From Rossellomorea sp. BNER (GTDB lineage: Bacteria; Bacillota; Bacilli; Bacillales; Bacillaceae_B), in NCBI GenBank assembly GCA_024213275.1, contig JANAVG010000017.1:1-64000 (forward strand): DNA of 64,000 nt, given 5' to 3'. Shown here in pieces: positions 17,075-25,941 of this stretch. A program made the position numbers and the translations under genes. The notes under the pieces are model-generated. The model did no database searches. It was not told the origin of the DNA and was given only the letters and a program-made list of their open reading frames with translations. The first letter of the stretch is position 1, and each line of letters opens with the position of its first letter.

Positions 17075-17573
17075 CACTCTCCAAGTCTTGAGAATGGCGC
17101 GCTTGCCTTTGTATTTTTTGTGCATAATAAGAAGCGAATCCTATCGAGACACCGCCGATTAAGAATAATGAATACCAGAAAAGTCCCCAAATAGCCATCG
17201 GACTCGCATCTTGAGCTGCAAATGCGGGAGCGGACTGAACACGACCTATTGCCAGCTGGAATTGAAGCACAAAATAGCTAAAACCCCATAAGGTAAGACC
17301 AGCTGAACCTATCCAAGCAGAAACAATCATGAGCTTCCCCACAGGACGGAAACTTGAAGAACGGGTAAATCTAAATGCTAACCAAGCTGCTACTAATGCT
17401 AATCCCCCCATCACCCAATACCCTATTGCTTTAGCAAAAAAATCATCTGGTGCTGTTTCGAAATCACCGGGAAACATAAATCCAATACCCAATCCCCACC
17501 AAAAATGCGGAAGAGCATATAAAAGTGCGGACAGACTAGCGATATAAGCTGACCATTTTAAACGTTTTTCCAT
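17058..17573 (-). CDS. polytopic membrane protein, unrecognised (unit 1)
   Basis: A 171-residue membrane protein with four hydrophobic segments (about residues 8-30, 48-66, 80-105 and 128-150) and the pattern YALPHFWWGLGIGF near the N-terminus. Tryptophan-rich loops suggest a small sensor or transporter-like protein, but I do not recognise the family with certainty. GAGGTGAT precedes the ATG. It overlaps the next gene and follows the kinase gene after 174 bp that contain a large hairpin element, so co-regulation with the two-component system is plausible but partly insulated. Confidence 0.7.
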   Translation of the reverse strand: MEKRLKWSAYIASLSALLYALPHFWWGLGIGFMFPGDFETAPDDFFAKAIGYWVMGGLALVAAWLAFRFTRSSSFRPVGKLMIVSAWIGSAGLTLWGFSYFVLQFQLAIGRVQSAPAFAAQDASPMAIWGLFWYSLFLIGGVSIGFASYYAQKIQRQARHSQDLESDEVAN

Positions 17574-17664
17574 TTTTTTATCACCTCAACTTTATCATAT
17601 TCATCAAAAAGAAATGTAAGGTGACGTTAAGTTTAAGTTTTGTTTAAGTTAGTGCAGAAAAATA

Positions 17665-17749
17665 GGGCTGTCCTGCAAGGGGGACGGAACCACTATATTC
17701 GCTCATTTATAGAAGTTGTGGATTCCTGGCACCTTGATTTTGGACAGCT
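17665..17749. repeat. GGGCTGTCC hairpin element E1
   Basis: Outer arms GGGCTGTCC and GGACAGCT, with inner GGAACCACT and a diverged partner. It is one of five related hairpin elements in the window (also 29481, 30948, 50675 and 56700). Its right arm includes two bases of the stop codon of the kinase gene (17748-17750). It probably acts as that gene's transcript end. Confidence 0.6.
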
Positions 17750-19082
17750 AAATTTCCATTTTTCCTAAGTGATGACTAGTACCGTTTGGAGTACTGGAAA
17801 TATTCCAGGTTATATCCATTTCTTTCGTCATCAATGAAATAATCGCTAGTCCAATCCCAGCCCCTTTTTCTTCCGATTGGTGTTCCATCCCTAACCCTTT
17901 ATCTGTTATAACAAGAAACTTTACTCCATCTTGGTCAATGGTCTTTATTCCTATATACCGTCCAGATTTGGTATGCCGGATGACGTTTTGAAACAAATTG
18001 TCTAAGATGCATCTAAACCAAAGTGGATCGATTCCCCAGAACAGTGATGTTTCTGGTAAATCAATATCAAGTTCGAATCCTTCTTTTTCAAATACAGGGT
18101 ACCATTCCGCAACGGCATCCCGAAATTCTTCGATTACATCGGTGTTTTTGATATCTATTGGGTATTTTCCTGCTGTGAGTAATGTATAGGAGAGGAGGTT
18201 GTCCATCAATTTACCAACATCCTCGAGCTTGTTAACAATGACATCCATTGACTTAGCTCCTGTGGGTGATGAAGGGTTATTCTGAACAGAGTATGCATGC
18301 TGTCTAATAATCGTTAAGGGTGTTCGTAAATCATGAGATATATTAGCAATAAGTTGTTTACGTAGTCGCTCTTCTTCTAACTCTCGATTTCTACTAAGGG
18401 TTAATTGGGAAACCATTTGGTTAAAGGCCCTTTCTAACATCCCGATTTCATCACGATTTCGAATGACGACCCTATCTGGAATCCCAGTCACACCGGTATC
18501 GCCCATGGCGACTTGAAGCTTGATAAGCCTCTTCAGCATATTGAAAAAGAACAAAAATGAGATTAAAACCAATGATCCACAAGCAACGAGGAGAACAATA
18601 ACTAATGAATGATCTTTATATAAAGGCAACATAGATAGCTCTGTGAATGATTTTGGAATATAAAAAACCATAAATCCTTGATTTGGATTATTTCCAATCA
18701 TGAACGTCGAGATATAGGTATCTTTGTGGTTTTGTTTTTCTATAAAAGTTACAGCTTCCGTAAATGTCCATTGATTGGGAATCTCCTTTAGTCTGTCTTT
18801 AATAAACCTAGTTTTACCAGTCTCATCCACCCAGAATAAATCGGCTTCAGGGTAACGCTTTTGTATCTCCTTAAGCCTCTTACTAATTTGTTGAACGGTT
18901 GCTCCCTCTAATTCTACAGCTTCCATTCTCCACATTTTTTCTATCTCTTTTGTATCGTATAGGACTAACTTTTCGTTTAGAACTTGGGGAAGATAATAAA
19001 TAGCAGGAACAATGGGCCAGACTAATAAGGCGGCTATGATAAAAAGCAGATACTTGCTCATTAAGGAATGATGGATCTTCAA
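17748..19082 (-). CDS. sensor histidine kinase
   Basis: A 444-residue kinase: helix 1 about residues 10-32, an extracytoplasmic loop of about 130 residues, helix 2 about 168-190, a HAMP linker, then the dimerisation/phospho-acceptor box ANISHDLRTPLT with His250, the N box DNLFQNVIRH near 345, and ATP-lid motifs ending GAGIGLAI near 405. It phosphorylates the response regulator whose gene it overlaps by 4 bp (19079-19082). The sensed signal is unknown; with no transporter motif nearby, the two downstream membrane proteins are the best candidates for partners or targets. Its stop codon lies within a repeated hairpin element. Confidence 0.93.
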   Translation of the reverse strand: MKIHHSLMSKYLLFIIAALLVWPIVPAIYYLPQVLNEKLVLYDTKEIEKMWRMEAVELEGATVQQISKRLKEIQKRYPEADLFWVDETGKTRFIKDRLKEIPNQWTFTEAVTFIEKQNHKDTYISTFMIGNNPNQGFMVFYIPKSFTELSMLPLYKDHSLVIVLLVACGSLVLISFLFFFNMLKRLIKLQVAMGDTGVTGIPDRVVIRNRDEIGMLERAFNQMVSQLTLSRNRELEEERLRKQLIANISHDLRTPLTIIRQHAYSVQNNPSSPTGAKSMDVIVNKLEDVGKLMDNLLSYTLLTAGKYPIDIKNTDVIEEFRDAVAEWYPVFEKEGFELDIDLPETSLFWGIDPLWFRCILDNLFQNVIRHTKSGRYIGIKTIDQDGVKFLVITDKGLGMEHQSEEKGAGIGLAIISLMTKEMDITWNISSTPNGTSHHLGKMEI

Positions 19083-19753
19083 TGTCTCATCCTGTATCCG
19101 ATTCCGCGGATCGTTTCAATGATTTGAGGGGAACTAGAATCGAGCTCAATTTTTTCGCGTAAATGTCGGATGTGCACCATAAGTGTTTTATCCCCTTTAA
19201 GATAAGTGTCTTCCCAAACCGCTTCGTAAATTTGTTTTTTGGTTAAGATTTGGTTGGGATGATCTAATAAATACATGAAAATATGATATTGCTTCCCAGT
19301 AAGAACGATCTCTTGATTTGATTGTGTATTCAAGATTCGGTTAGCCTGCTTATCAATTCTTAAATGGGACAGTTGTAAACTATCTGTCGAAACAGCACCA
19401 GATCGTCTTAGCAGCACTTGAATACGTGCTTCTAGCTCATCGGGATGATACGGTTTAATCATATAGTCATCGGCAAAAGAAAGTCCTTGTAATTTATCCT
19501 CCATAGACGTTCTCGCTGTTAACATCATAATTGGAGTCTGGGGATACTTCCCCTTCAATCTTTTGCCTACCGTATAGCCGTCTAATCCTGGAAGCATGAT
19601 GTCTAAAATAACAAGGTCGATACGATCCATATATTCCATTGCACTGTAACCCGAGTGAATCCAAATGACTTGATATCCTTTTTCAGTTAAAAACTCCCTA
19701 ACCCAAGAGCCGATTTCCTGATCATCTTCAATGTGTAAAATCGTTAAGTTCAT
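19079..19753 (-). CDS. OmpR/PhoB-type response regulator
   Basis: A 224-residue DNA-binding regulator: receiver domain (about residues 1-116) with acidic E9-D10-D11, phospho-acceptor D51 in VILDIMLPG, and the conserved Lys in MIKPYHPDEL; winged-helix effector domain (about 128-224) ending in the family hallmark IETIRGIGYRM. AAAAGGAG lies 9 bases before the ATG at 19753; a GTG one codon earlier is equally spaced and cannot be excluded. First gene of a kinase operon; the 4-bp overlap with the kinase indicates translational coupling. Confidence 0.93.
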   Translation of the reverse strand: MNLTILHIEDDQEIGSWVREFLTEKGYQVIWIHSGYSAMEYMDRIDLVILDIMLPGLDGYTVGKRLKGKYPQTPIMMLTARTSMEDKLQGLSFADDYMIKPYHPDELEARIQVLLRRSGAVSTDSLQLSHLRIDKQANRILNTQSNQEIVLTGKQYHIFMYLLDHPNQILTKKQIYEAVWEDTYLKGDKTLMVHIRHLREKIELDSSSPQIIETIRGIGYRMRH

Positions 19754-19994
19754 CACATTTTTCTCCTTTTAAAGTGTGTAGGATTATATCCGTATTTTAC
19801 CATGTGGGGGATGGAGGTGATTGATTTTTTTATGAAGAATGAAGGATTTTAGTGGTAGATGCTTACTTATTGTTAAAATTTAGCCTATAATGATGGGATG
19901 CTGCTTGATGATAGGGAGTTAGATTAATATCCTCAATTAAATCAACAGAGAAGTAGATTGATAGTATTATTAAAAGAAATAGGTGGAAAATATA

Positions 19995-20621
19995 GTGAAC
20001 GGCACAGCACATATGGCAATAGGAGCAACTACAGGATTTATCGTTGCCAATACATTACAAACAGATCCGATTACAACTCTTTCTCTAGTAGGGTTCGGGG
20101 GTGTGTCAGGCTTAATACCTGACCTTGATGTGAACGGGAAATTAAGAAATAAATTCACAGCTTCCCACAAATTTTTCAGAACGCTTGCGCAAATTATTGG
20201 TGTCTTAATGATGGTTTACAGTTATCTAAAGGGTGTTGGCCAGGAGCAATGGTTAGGGATCGGAGCAGGAATTGGGATTCTGATCATTGCCTCCTTCATT
20301 ACCAAACGTCATATGCTTACAGTAGCAGGTATTGGGGTATTAGCAGGAGGATTGTCATTAGGGGAAACCTGGGTATGGCTATTCGGAATTTATATTATCA
20401 TAGCATCCCTTGTATCTCATAGAAGTTATACTCACTCTATAATAGGGCTCCTCTATTTTGGAGTGATTGCTTATTATTTTCAAGAAGCATTAGGAGTGGC
20501 GGGGATTTTCATTACCTGTCTCTTGGGGTATGCTAGTCACTTACTAGCTGATATGAAACTGCTACCTTTTAATAAACGAGGGGTGAAGTTTTTCCTTCCC
20601 CTTTCCTCGAAGGAGCTTTAA
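19995..20621 (+). CDS. YdjM/DUF457-type membrane metal-dependent hydrolase
   Basis: A 208-residue membrane protein. Metal-ligand-like motifs are N-terminal G-T-A-H (His5), GLIPDLDVNG near residue 38, SHRSYTHS near 139 and YASHLLADM near 178; this His/Asp spacing among about six hydrophobic segments fits the YdjM/YbcI family, annotated as membrane-bound metal-dependent hydrolases. The substrate is not known, and in Gram-positives function is untested to my knowledge. I choose the GTG at 19995 because AGGTGGA at 19981-19987 is well spaced for it. It stands alone. Confidence 0.75.
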   Translation: MNGTAHMAIGATTGFIVANTLQTDPITTLSLVGFGGVSGLIPDLDVNGKLRNKFTASHKFFRTLAQIIGVLMMVYSYLKGVGQEQWLGIGAGIGILIIASFITKRHMLTVAGIGVLAGGLSLGETWVWLFGIYIIIASLVSHRSYTHSIIGLLYFGVIAYYFQEALGVAGIFITCLLGYASHLLADMKLLPFNKRGVKFFLPLSSKEL

Positions 20622-20892
20622 AGAAATAATAAAAAGAATGTGTGTCTTATAGGAATGATACAAATGTAAAGGATGATCGTATTAAGTACCTTTAAAATTC
20701 AATATCCAAAAATTCCTAAAAATTTAATTGCTGCAAATTTTAATAGTCAAGAAAGTCATTATTCCAATGTAATGATTCGTAATTGTTCCATGATTGATGA
20801 GGAGATGGATAAGATCTGCTTTGATCAGACTTGCGGTATCCAATGTCTCTTGAGTACCGTCATTTTCCTTTGTTTTACGGTATCAAAAGCCC

Positions 20893-21555
20893 AATTTGAT
20901 GCTGTCATATTGGCCTAGGCTCTGTTTCACGGTATCGAAAGCCGCTTTGGAAGCCGTCATTTCGGCTATTGCTCAATATCACGGTACGATCGTCCGTTTT
21001 GGATGCCGTCATTTTGGCTTTCGTCGAATATCACGGTACGATTGTCCGCTTTGGAAGCCGTCATTTCGGCTAATGCCCAATATCACGTTACGATCGCCCG
21101 CTTTGGAAGCCGTCATTTCGGCTAATGCCTAATATCACGTTACGATCGTCCGCTTTGGAAGCCGTCATTTCGGCTTTCGTCCAATATCACGGTACGATCG
21201 TCTGCTTTTAATGCCGTCATTTCAGCTTTCGTCCAATATCACGTTACGATCGCCCGCTTTGGAAGCCGTCATTTCGGCTTTCGTCCAATACCGCGGTACG
21301 ATCAGTCCTTTTTAATGCCGTCATTTTGGCTTTCGTCCAATATCACGGTACGATCGTCCGCTTTGGAAGCCGTCATTTCGGCTTTCGTCCAATACCGCGG
21401 TACGATCAGTCCCTTTTAATGCCGTCATTCTGGCTATCGACCAATATCACGGTATGATCGTCCGTTTTGGAAGCCGTCATTTCAGCTTTCGTCGAATATC
21501 ACGTTACGATCGTCCGCTCTGAATGCCGTCATATTGGCCTAGGCGCTGTTTCGCG
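20893..21555. repeat. 52-bp minisatellite, about 13 units
   Basis: About 13 head-to-tail units of roughly 52 bp. The unit is AATATCACGG-TACGATCGTC-CGCTTTGGAA-GCCGTCATTT-CGGCTTTCGT-CC with scattered substitutions. Most units carry ACGATCGT (an 8-bp palindrome) and AAGCCG-TCATTT-CGGCTT (a mini hairpin). The two outermost units share a different sequence, TCATATTGGCCTAGGC. The unit length is not a multiple of three, so the ORFs crossing it change frame and are not genes. It is visibly more G+C-rich than its surroundings. Between 20622 and 20892 nothing else is seen. Confidence 0.9.
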
Positions 21556-21677
21556 GTACCAAAGAATAGAAACACAAATTTCATTTAATAAAAATAATTT
21601 CGAAAATTCTTTTGACAACATTTGTTCATCATGCTATGATTTCATTTAAATTCAATGAACATAACAAAATATTGAAA

Positions 21678-21787
21678 CTCTTATTAAGAGAGGCGGAGGG
21701 ACTGGCCCTATGAAGCCCGGCAACCATTCAACGAAATTGTTGAAAAGGTGCTAATTCCAGCAAAGCCATGGCTTTGACAAATAAGAG
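21678..21787 (+). promoter_or_regulatory. SAM-I (S-box) riboswitch
   Basis: The P1 arms CTCTTATT (21678) and AATAAGAG (ending 21787) enclose the S-box core GAGGCGGAGGGACTGGCCC, GAAGCCCGGCAACC and AAGGTGCTAATTCC. In this class SAM binding stabilises the aptamer and lets the following terminator form, switching off methionine genes. It lies about 590 bp before metE, in tandem with a cobalamin riboswitch. Confidence 0.95.
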
Positions 21788-21802
21788 GGGATTCTATAAA
21801 TG

Positions 21803-21845
21803 ACGAATGCCTTCTATTAAATTAGGGAGGCATTCGTTTTTTTAT
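21803..21845 (+). terminator. S-box terminator
   Basis: ACGAATGCCT pairs with AGGCATTCGT, followed by TTTTTTT. This is the expression platform of the SAM riboswitch. The left 8-bp duplication of the MITE (TTTTATTA, 21840-21847) lies in its T-tail. Confidence 0.85.
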
Positions 21846-21847
21846 TA

Positions 21848-22009
21848 GACTGTATTTTTATAGATTGTTGCTTTTCGAATAAGAATAGAAATCCGTAATG
21901 ATTATGGTTTCGGGGCATCTTTTCGTCAAAGCAATAATTGGTTCACTAGTTTTGAATGATTTAAGATGTCTATAGTTGACCAAAAGCAACAAGGTTTATG
22001 AAAAAAGCC
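21848..22009. mobile_element. MITE copy M1 between the two metE riboswitches
   Basis: A 162-bp non-coding element with ends GACTGTATTTT and AAAAAAGCC, flanked by identical TTTTATTA at 21840-21847 and 22010-22017. Its interior (GATTGTTGCTTTTCGAA, GGGCATCTTTTCGTCAAAGC, AATGATTTAAGATGT) matches M2 (24679) and M3 (27333). Imperfect terminal inverted repeats plus 8-bp target duplications indicate transposition by a transposase supplied elsewhere. Confidence 0.85.
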
Positions 22010-22035
22010 TTTTATTAAAATTTAATACAAAAATA

Positions 22036-22215
22036 CATTAGGTGCTGTTAGAAAAATGAAACACAGCTTAAAAGGGAATATCGGTGAAATTCCGAAACGG
22101 TCCCGCCACTGTAATGGGGAGCGACTTATCAAGGAACCACTGTTTCAATTTGAAATGGGAAGGGATAAGAAGCGGTAAACCTAAGTCAGGAGACCTGCCT
22201 GTTGTATGCTCTAAA
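22036..22215 (+). promoter_or_regulatory. cobalamin (AdoCbl) riboswitch
   Basis: The conserved cobalamin core is visible in order: GGTGCTGTTAG..., AAAGGGAATATCGGTGAAA, TCCGAAACGGTCCCGCCACT, and AAGTCAGGAGACCTGCCTG (the B12 box). Binding of a cobalamin co-factor would favour the terminator at 22299. Control of the B12-independent methionine synthase by cobalamin is logical, since MetH can replace MetE when B12 is present. Outer limits are approximate. Confidence 0.93.
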
Positions 22216-22298
22216 GCTCTACGAGGATATAGAGAGGAGTGAGGAATACGTGCCTAAGAAAACCAGAGGTCTCAACTCTAGTTAGTTATGCGTATCGT

Positions 22299-22331
22299 TC
22301 TCTCTTTCTATTTGGGAAGAGAGATTTTTTA
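22299..22331 (+). terminator. cobalamin riboswitch terminator
   Basis: TCTCTCTT pairs with AAGAGAGA, then TTTTTT, just 42 bp before metE. It is the second off-switch in the metE leader. Confidence 0.8.
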
Positions 22332-22372
22332 GTTGAGTACGAGAATACAAATATACGAGGAGGAAAAATACG

Positions 22373-24670
22373 ATGACATCAGTGAAAAGCTCCAATTTAG
22401 GTTATCCAAGAATAGGTGAAAAACGCGAATGGAAAAAGGCACTTGAACAATTTTGGGTAGGTAAATTAGGAAAAGAGGTTTTTTTGAAAAGAATAAAGGA
22501 AATTTATTTAGGTCACCTTCAGAAACAGAAGGATGAAGGAATTGATTTGATCCCAGTTGGAGACTTTAGCCTGTATGATCATGTTCTAGATACGGCCGTT
22601 ATGTTTGGGTTAGTTCCGGAGCGGTTTGAGTATGATGGTGGGAAGGTTCCCCTTGAAACATACTTTGATATAGCACGAGGCACGAAAGGCGCAGTTGCAG
22701 CTGAAATGACAAAATGGTTTAATACAAACTATCATTATATCGTTCCGGAGCTAGATGGGGTGGTACCAACACTTGTAGAAAACCGCCCACTTCATTTTTA
22801 TAAGGAAGCTAAACAAAAACTTAATATTGAAGGTAAGCCGGTTATTTTAGGTCCCGTCACATTTGTAAAGCTTTCAAAAGGATATAACAAAAGTGACTTT
22901 AAGAAAGTAGTAGAACAATTTGTACCGCTATATGCGAGTATTTTACGAGAATTACAAAATGAAGGTGTCGAGTGGGTTCAGGTGGATGAACCAATTTTAT
23001 CGACGACGCTTTCCAAAGAAGAGGTTGCTATATTTAATGACGTTTATCAAGCCCTTCATGAAGCGGCACCAAATATAAAGGTAATCTTGCAAACTTACTT
23101 TGATAGTATAGAGCATTATGAAGATGTCATTAAACTACCTGTTCAAGGGATTGGACTTGATTTAGTTCATGATCATGGACAAAACCTTACTGCATTAAAA
23201 ACACACGGTTTCCCAGAGGATAAGGTTCTCGCTGCAGGTATTATTGACGGACGTAACATTTGGCGTGCGAATCTAGGGGAGAAGTTGGGAACCCTTACGG
23301 AGATTTCGGAAATTGTTTCAAAAGATCGTCTCATTGTACAGCCTTCATCAAGCTTATTACATGTTCCTGTAACCGTTAAAACTGAGGAAAAGCTAGATGA
23401 AACTTTAAAAAGGGCATTATCATTTGCAAATGAAAAGCTACAAGAGGTTGGTACCTTAACTAAAGGATTACAAGATGGCCATAAAGCAATTCAAGAGGAA
23501 ATAAAATCATCAACCGTAGCTATTCAAAAGTTAAATCAATCACCATTGAGAAACAATACCCAAGTTCAAGGAGCGATTCAAAATCTATCTGAATATAAAG
23601 CTAAGCGTGATTCGCCTTATGAAATTCGTAAAGGTTCTCAGGAGAAGGAATTCCAACTACCATTGCTCCCGACTACTACAATTGGAAGCTTTCCACAAAC
23701 CTCAGAAGTTAGAAAAACGCGACTAACCTGGCGTAGAGGTGAGTTAACAGATGAACAATATCAAGAATATATAAAAGTTGAAATAAAAAAATGGATTGCT
23801 ATTCAAGAAGAAATTGGACTCGATGTGTTCGTTCATGGAGAATTTGAACGAACCGACATGGTTGAATATTTTGGTGAAAAATTAGCTGGTTTTCAGTTTA
23901 CAAAATTCGGCTGGGTACAGTCTTATGGATCCAGATGTGTGAAACCACCGATCATTTTTGGGGACGTGTCATATAAGGAACCGATGACCGTCGAAGAAAC
24001 GGTGTATGCCCAATCGTTGACAGATAAGCCGGTAAAGGGAATGCTAACAGGGCCGATTACGATAGTAAACTGGTCGTTTGCACGAGATGATCTATCCCTT
24101 TCTGATATTGCCAATCAAATCGCATTAGCACTTCGAAAAGAGGTTGAAGCTCTCGAAAGAAATGGGATTCGTATGGTTCAAGTAGATGAACCGGCCCTTC
24201 GTGAAGGACTGCCGTTAAAGCGCGAGCAATGGTCCAGCTATCTTGATGCTGCTGTATATGCGTTTAAACTTACAACCTCTTCTGTACAAGATGATACGCA
24301 AATTCACACCCATATGTGCTATTCTGACTTCGAGGATATTATTGAGGCCATTAAAGCTTTAGATGCTGATGTGATCTCAATTGAAACCTCAAGAAGTCAT
24401 GGGGAATTAATCCAGGCATTTGAAAAAAACACCTATGACAATAGCATAGGTCTCGGGGTATATGATATCCATAGTCCGCGTGTACCACAACTTGAGGAAC
24501 TTACAAGAAACATTGATCGTGCCCTTCAGGTTCTGGATCCAAAGCTATTTTGGATCAATCCTGACTGCGGTTTGAAAACGCGCGGGATTGAGGAGACCAT
24601 TGCATCCCTTAAAGTGATGGTTGAAGCGGCAAAACTGGCAAGGGAAAATCTGCTCGTTAATAAAGGGTAA
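22373..24670 (+). CDS. metE: cobalamin-independent methionine synthase MetE
   Basis: A 765-residue enzyme of the usual MetE length that transfers the methyl group of 5-methyltetrahydropteroyltri-glutamate to homocysteine, the last step of methionine synthesis, in the cytosol. Two barrel domains: N-terminal (about residues 1-370, beginning [20 protein letters not shown]) and C-terminal catalytic (about 420-760) with zinc ligands His647 and Cys649 in HTHMC and Cys732 in [16 protein letters not shown] lies 8-10 bases before the ATG. Its long leader carries a SAM riboswitch and a cobalamin riboswitch, so it should be expressed only when both SAM and B12 are low. A MITE sits directly behind its stop codon. 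Confidence 0.97.
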   Translation: MTSVKSSNLGYPRIGEKREWKKALEQFWVGKLGKEVFLKRIKEIYLGHLQKQKDEGIDLIPVGDFSLYDHVLDTAVMFGLVPERFEYDGGKVPLETYFDIARGTKGAVAAEMTKWFNTNYHYIVPELDGVVPTLVENRPLHFYKEAKQKLNIEGKPVILGPVTFVKLSKGYNKSDFKKVVEQFVPLYASILRELQNEGVEWVQVDEPILSTTLSKEEVAIFNDVYQALHEAAPNIKVILQTYFDSIEHYEDVIKLPVQGIGLDLVHDHGQNLTALKTHGFPEDKVLAAGIIDGRNIWRANLGEKLGTLTEISEIVSKDRLIVQPSSSLLHVPVTVKTEEKLDETLKRALSFANEKLQEVGTLTKGLQDGHKAIQEEIKSSTVAIQKLNQSPLRNNTQVQGAIQNLSEYKAKRDSPYEIRKGSQEKEFQLPLLPTTTIGSFPQTSEVRKTRLTWRRGELTDEQYQEYIKVEIKKWIAIQEEIGLDVFVHGEFERTDMVEYFGEKLAGFQFTKFGWVQSYGSRCVKPPIIFGDVSYKEPMTVEETVYAQSLTDKPVKGMLTGPITIVNWSFARDDLSLSDIANQIALALRKEVEALERNGIRMVQVDEPALREGLPLKREQWSSYLDAAVYAFKLTTSSVQDDTQIHTHMCYSDFEDIIEAIKALDADVISIETSRSHGELIQAFEKNTYDNSIGLGVYDIHSPRVPQLEELTRNIDRALQVLDPKLFWINPDCGLKTRGIEETIASLKVMVEAAKLARENLLVNKG

Positions 24671-24678
24671 TTCTGAAA

Positions 24679-24843
24679 AGTTGTTTTTGCATACAGATTG
24701 TTGTTGTTCGAACAAGAATAGAAACCCGTAATGATTAAGGCTTTGGGGCATCTTTTCGTCAAAGCAATACATGTTTCACTAGTGTTGAATGATTTAAGAT
24801 GTTTAGGATTGATTAAAAGCAAATAAGGTTTACGAAAAGAGCC
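24679..24843. mobile_element. MITE copy M2 behind metE
   Basis: A 165-bp element flanked by TTCTGAAA at 24671-24678 and 24844-24851; the left duplication starts on the base after the metE stop. The interior matches M1 and M3 (AAGAATAGAAACCCGTAATG, GGGGCATCTTTTCGTC, AATGATTTAAGATG) and the right end is ACGAAAAGAGCC. Minus-strand ORFs across it are by-products of the repeat. Confidence 0.85.
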
Positions 24844-24868
24844 TTCTGAAAAGAGAATAAGATATGGA

Positions 24869-24904
24869 AGGAGCAAGCATTTGGGCGTTTGCTCCTTTTT
24901 TTGT
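24869..24904 (+). terminator. terminator downstream of metE
   Basis: GGAGCAA (from 24870) pairs with TTTGCTCC, followed by TTTTTTT. After the MITE insertion it remains the probable metE transcript end, about 200 bp past the stop. Nothing else is seen up to 25064. Confidence 0.75.
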
Positions 24905-25064
24905 GGGAATGGATTAATCTTGATTATAGATGTAAACAAAAGCATGATAATCGCCCTACCTTTCTTCATAATGTTTTTACTTATCTTAAATAGTCTCTAC
25001 ATATGGAATACATATTCGTAAAGTAAGATGAATTTAAATCAACTATGTAGAGGAGCTGAGGAGC

Positions 25065-25892
25065 ATGAAGAACGCGTTATTAGGTGTAGGTGTTGCTTTA
25101 ACGGTGGTATTTAGTCCATTTCAACAAGCTAATGCTGCAGAAACAAATGGGGAATTAAAACAGGTAGATAGCGTTGCCCATCGTGGTGCAGCTGGGTATG
25201 CACCAGAAAACACAATTGCAGCTTTTGACAAGGCGGTAGAAATGAAAGCTGATTATATTGAGATCGATGTACAGCGTAGTAAAGACGGGGAGTTAGTCAT
25301 TATTCATGATACGACCATTAATAGAACTACTGATGGATCAGGGAATGTGAAAGACTTAACCTTTCATCAACTTAGAAGTTTTGATGCCGGTAGCTGGATG
25401 GGGGAAGAATTTTCAGGGGAGAAAATTCCTACTTTCGATGAAATCCTTGACAGATATCACGGTAAAGTTGGTATTTTAATAGAATTAAAAGCTCCTGAAC
25501 TGTATCCGGGAATTGAAGAGGAAGTGGCTGAAGAATTAAAGGAACGGAATCTTGATAAACCACAAAATGAAAAAATTATTATTCAATCCTTTAACTTTGA
25601 GTCCATGAAAAAAATCAATTCTTTGCTTCCAAAGGTTCCAGTCGGAGTACTAACCTCATCAATTGCTGATACAACTGACGAAGCATTAAAAGAATTCTCA
25701 ACGTATGCGGATTATTTTAACCCAAGCTACAGAATGGTCACTAAAAATTTAGTTAACAGAGTGCACTCACTAGATATGAAGATCTCCTCATGGACTGTAC
25801 GCAGTCAAGAAGCAGCCGATTTTCTATTGGAAATGGATGTAGATGCTATTATTACCGATTATCCTGATTATGTAGATCCTAGAACCGAATAA
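25065..25892 (+). CDS. secreted glycerophosphodiester phosphodiesterase
   Basis: A 275-residue exported enzyme: signal peptide about residues 1-24 (cleavage near A-N-A-A), then the GDPD barrel with HRGAAGYAPENT (His39, Arg40, Glu in PENT), EIDVQ near 69-73, and IIHDTTINRTTDG with the second catalytic His. It hydrolyses glycerophosphodiesters, outside the cell or at the wall, to glycerol-3-phosphate and an alcohol. B. subtilis GlpQ and YqiK are relatives. The AGAGGAGCTGAGGAG leader gives a good ribosome site. It is monocistronic with its own terminator; no PHO-type control element was recognised. Confidence 0.9.
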   Translation: MKNALLGVGVALTVVFSPFQQANAAETNGELKQVDSVAHRGAAGYAPENTIAAFDKAVEMKADYIEIDVQRSKDGELVIIHDTTINRTTDGSGNVKDLTFHQLRSFDAGSWMGEEFSGEKIPTFDEILDRYHGKVGILIELKAPELYPGIEEEVAEELKERNLDKPQNEKIIIQSFNFESMKKINSLLPKVPVGVLTSSIADTTDEALKEFSTYADYFNPSYRMVTKNLVNRVHSLDMKISSWTVRSQEAADFLLEMDVDAIITDYPDYVDPRTE

Positions 25893-25910
25893 GAAGATTA
25901 TTTTCGTAAG

Positions 25911-25941
25911 ACCGGGCGATAAATCATGCCCGGCCTTTTTT
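25911..25941 (+). terminator. terminator of the GDPD gene
   Basis: CCGGGC and GCCCGG arms with a GATAAATCAT loop, followed by CCTTTTTT. Confidence 0.8.

Noticed and set aside
20893..21555. CRISPR array
   Set aside because: Units are contiguous and similar along their whole length, with no unique spacers, and no cas gene is present.
20673..21649. Several plus-strand ORFs across the minisatellite
   Set aside because: The unit is 52 bp, so the reading frame shifts each repeat; peptides differ from unit to unit and lack ribosome sites.
24526..24969. Minus-strand ORF, similar to one at 27226-27477
   Set aside because: The similarity (KHLKSFN-x-SET...) comes from both lying over copies of the same MITE; no ribosome site and no conservation beyond the element.
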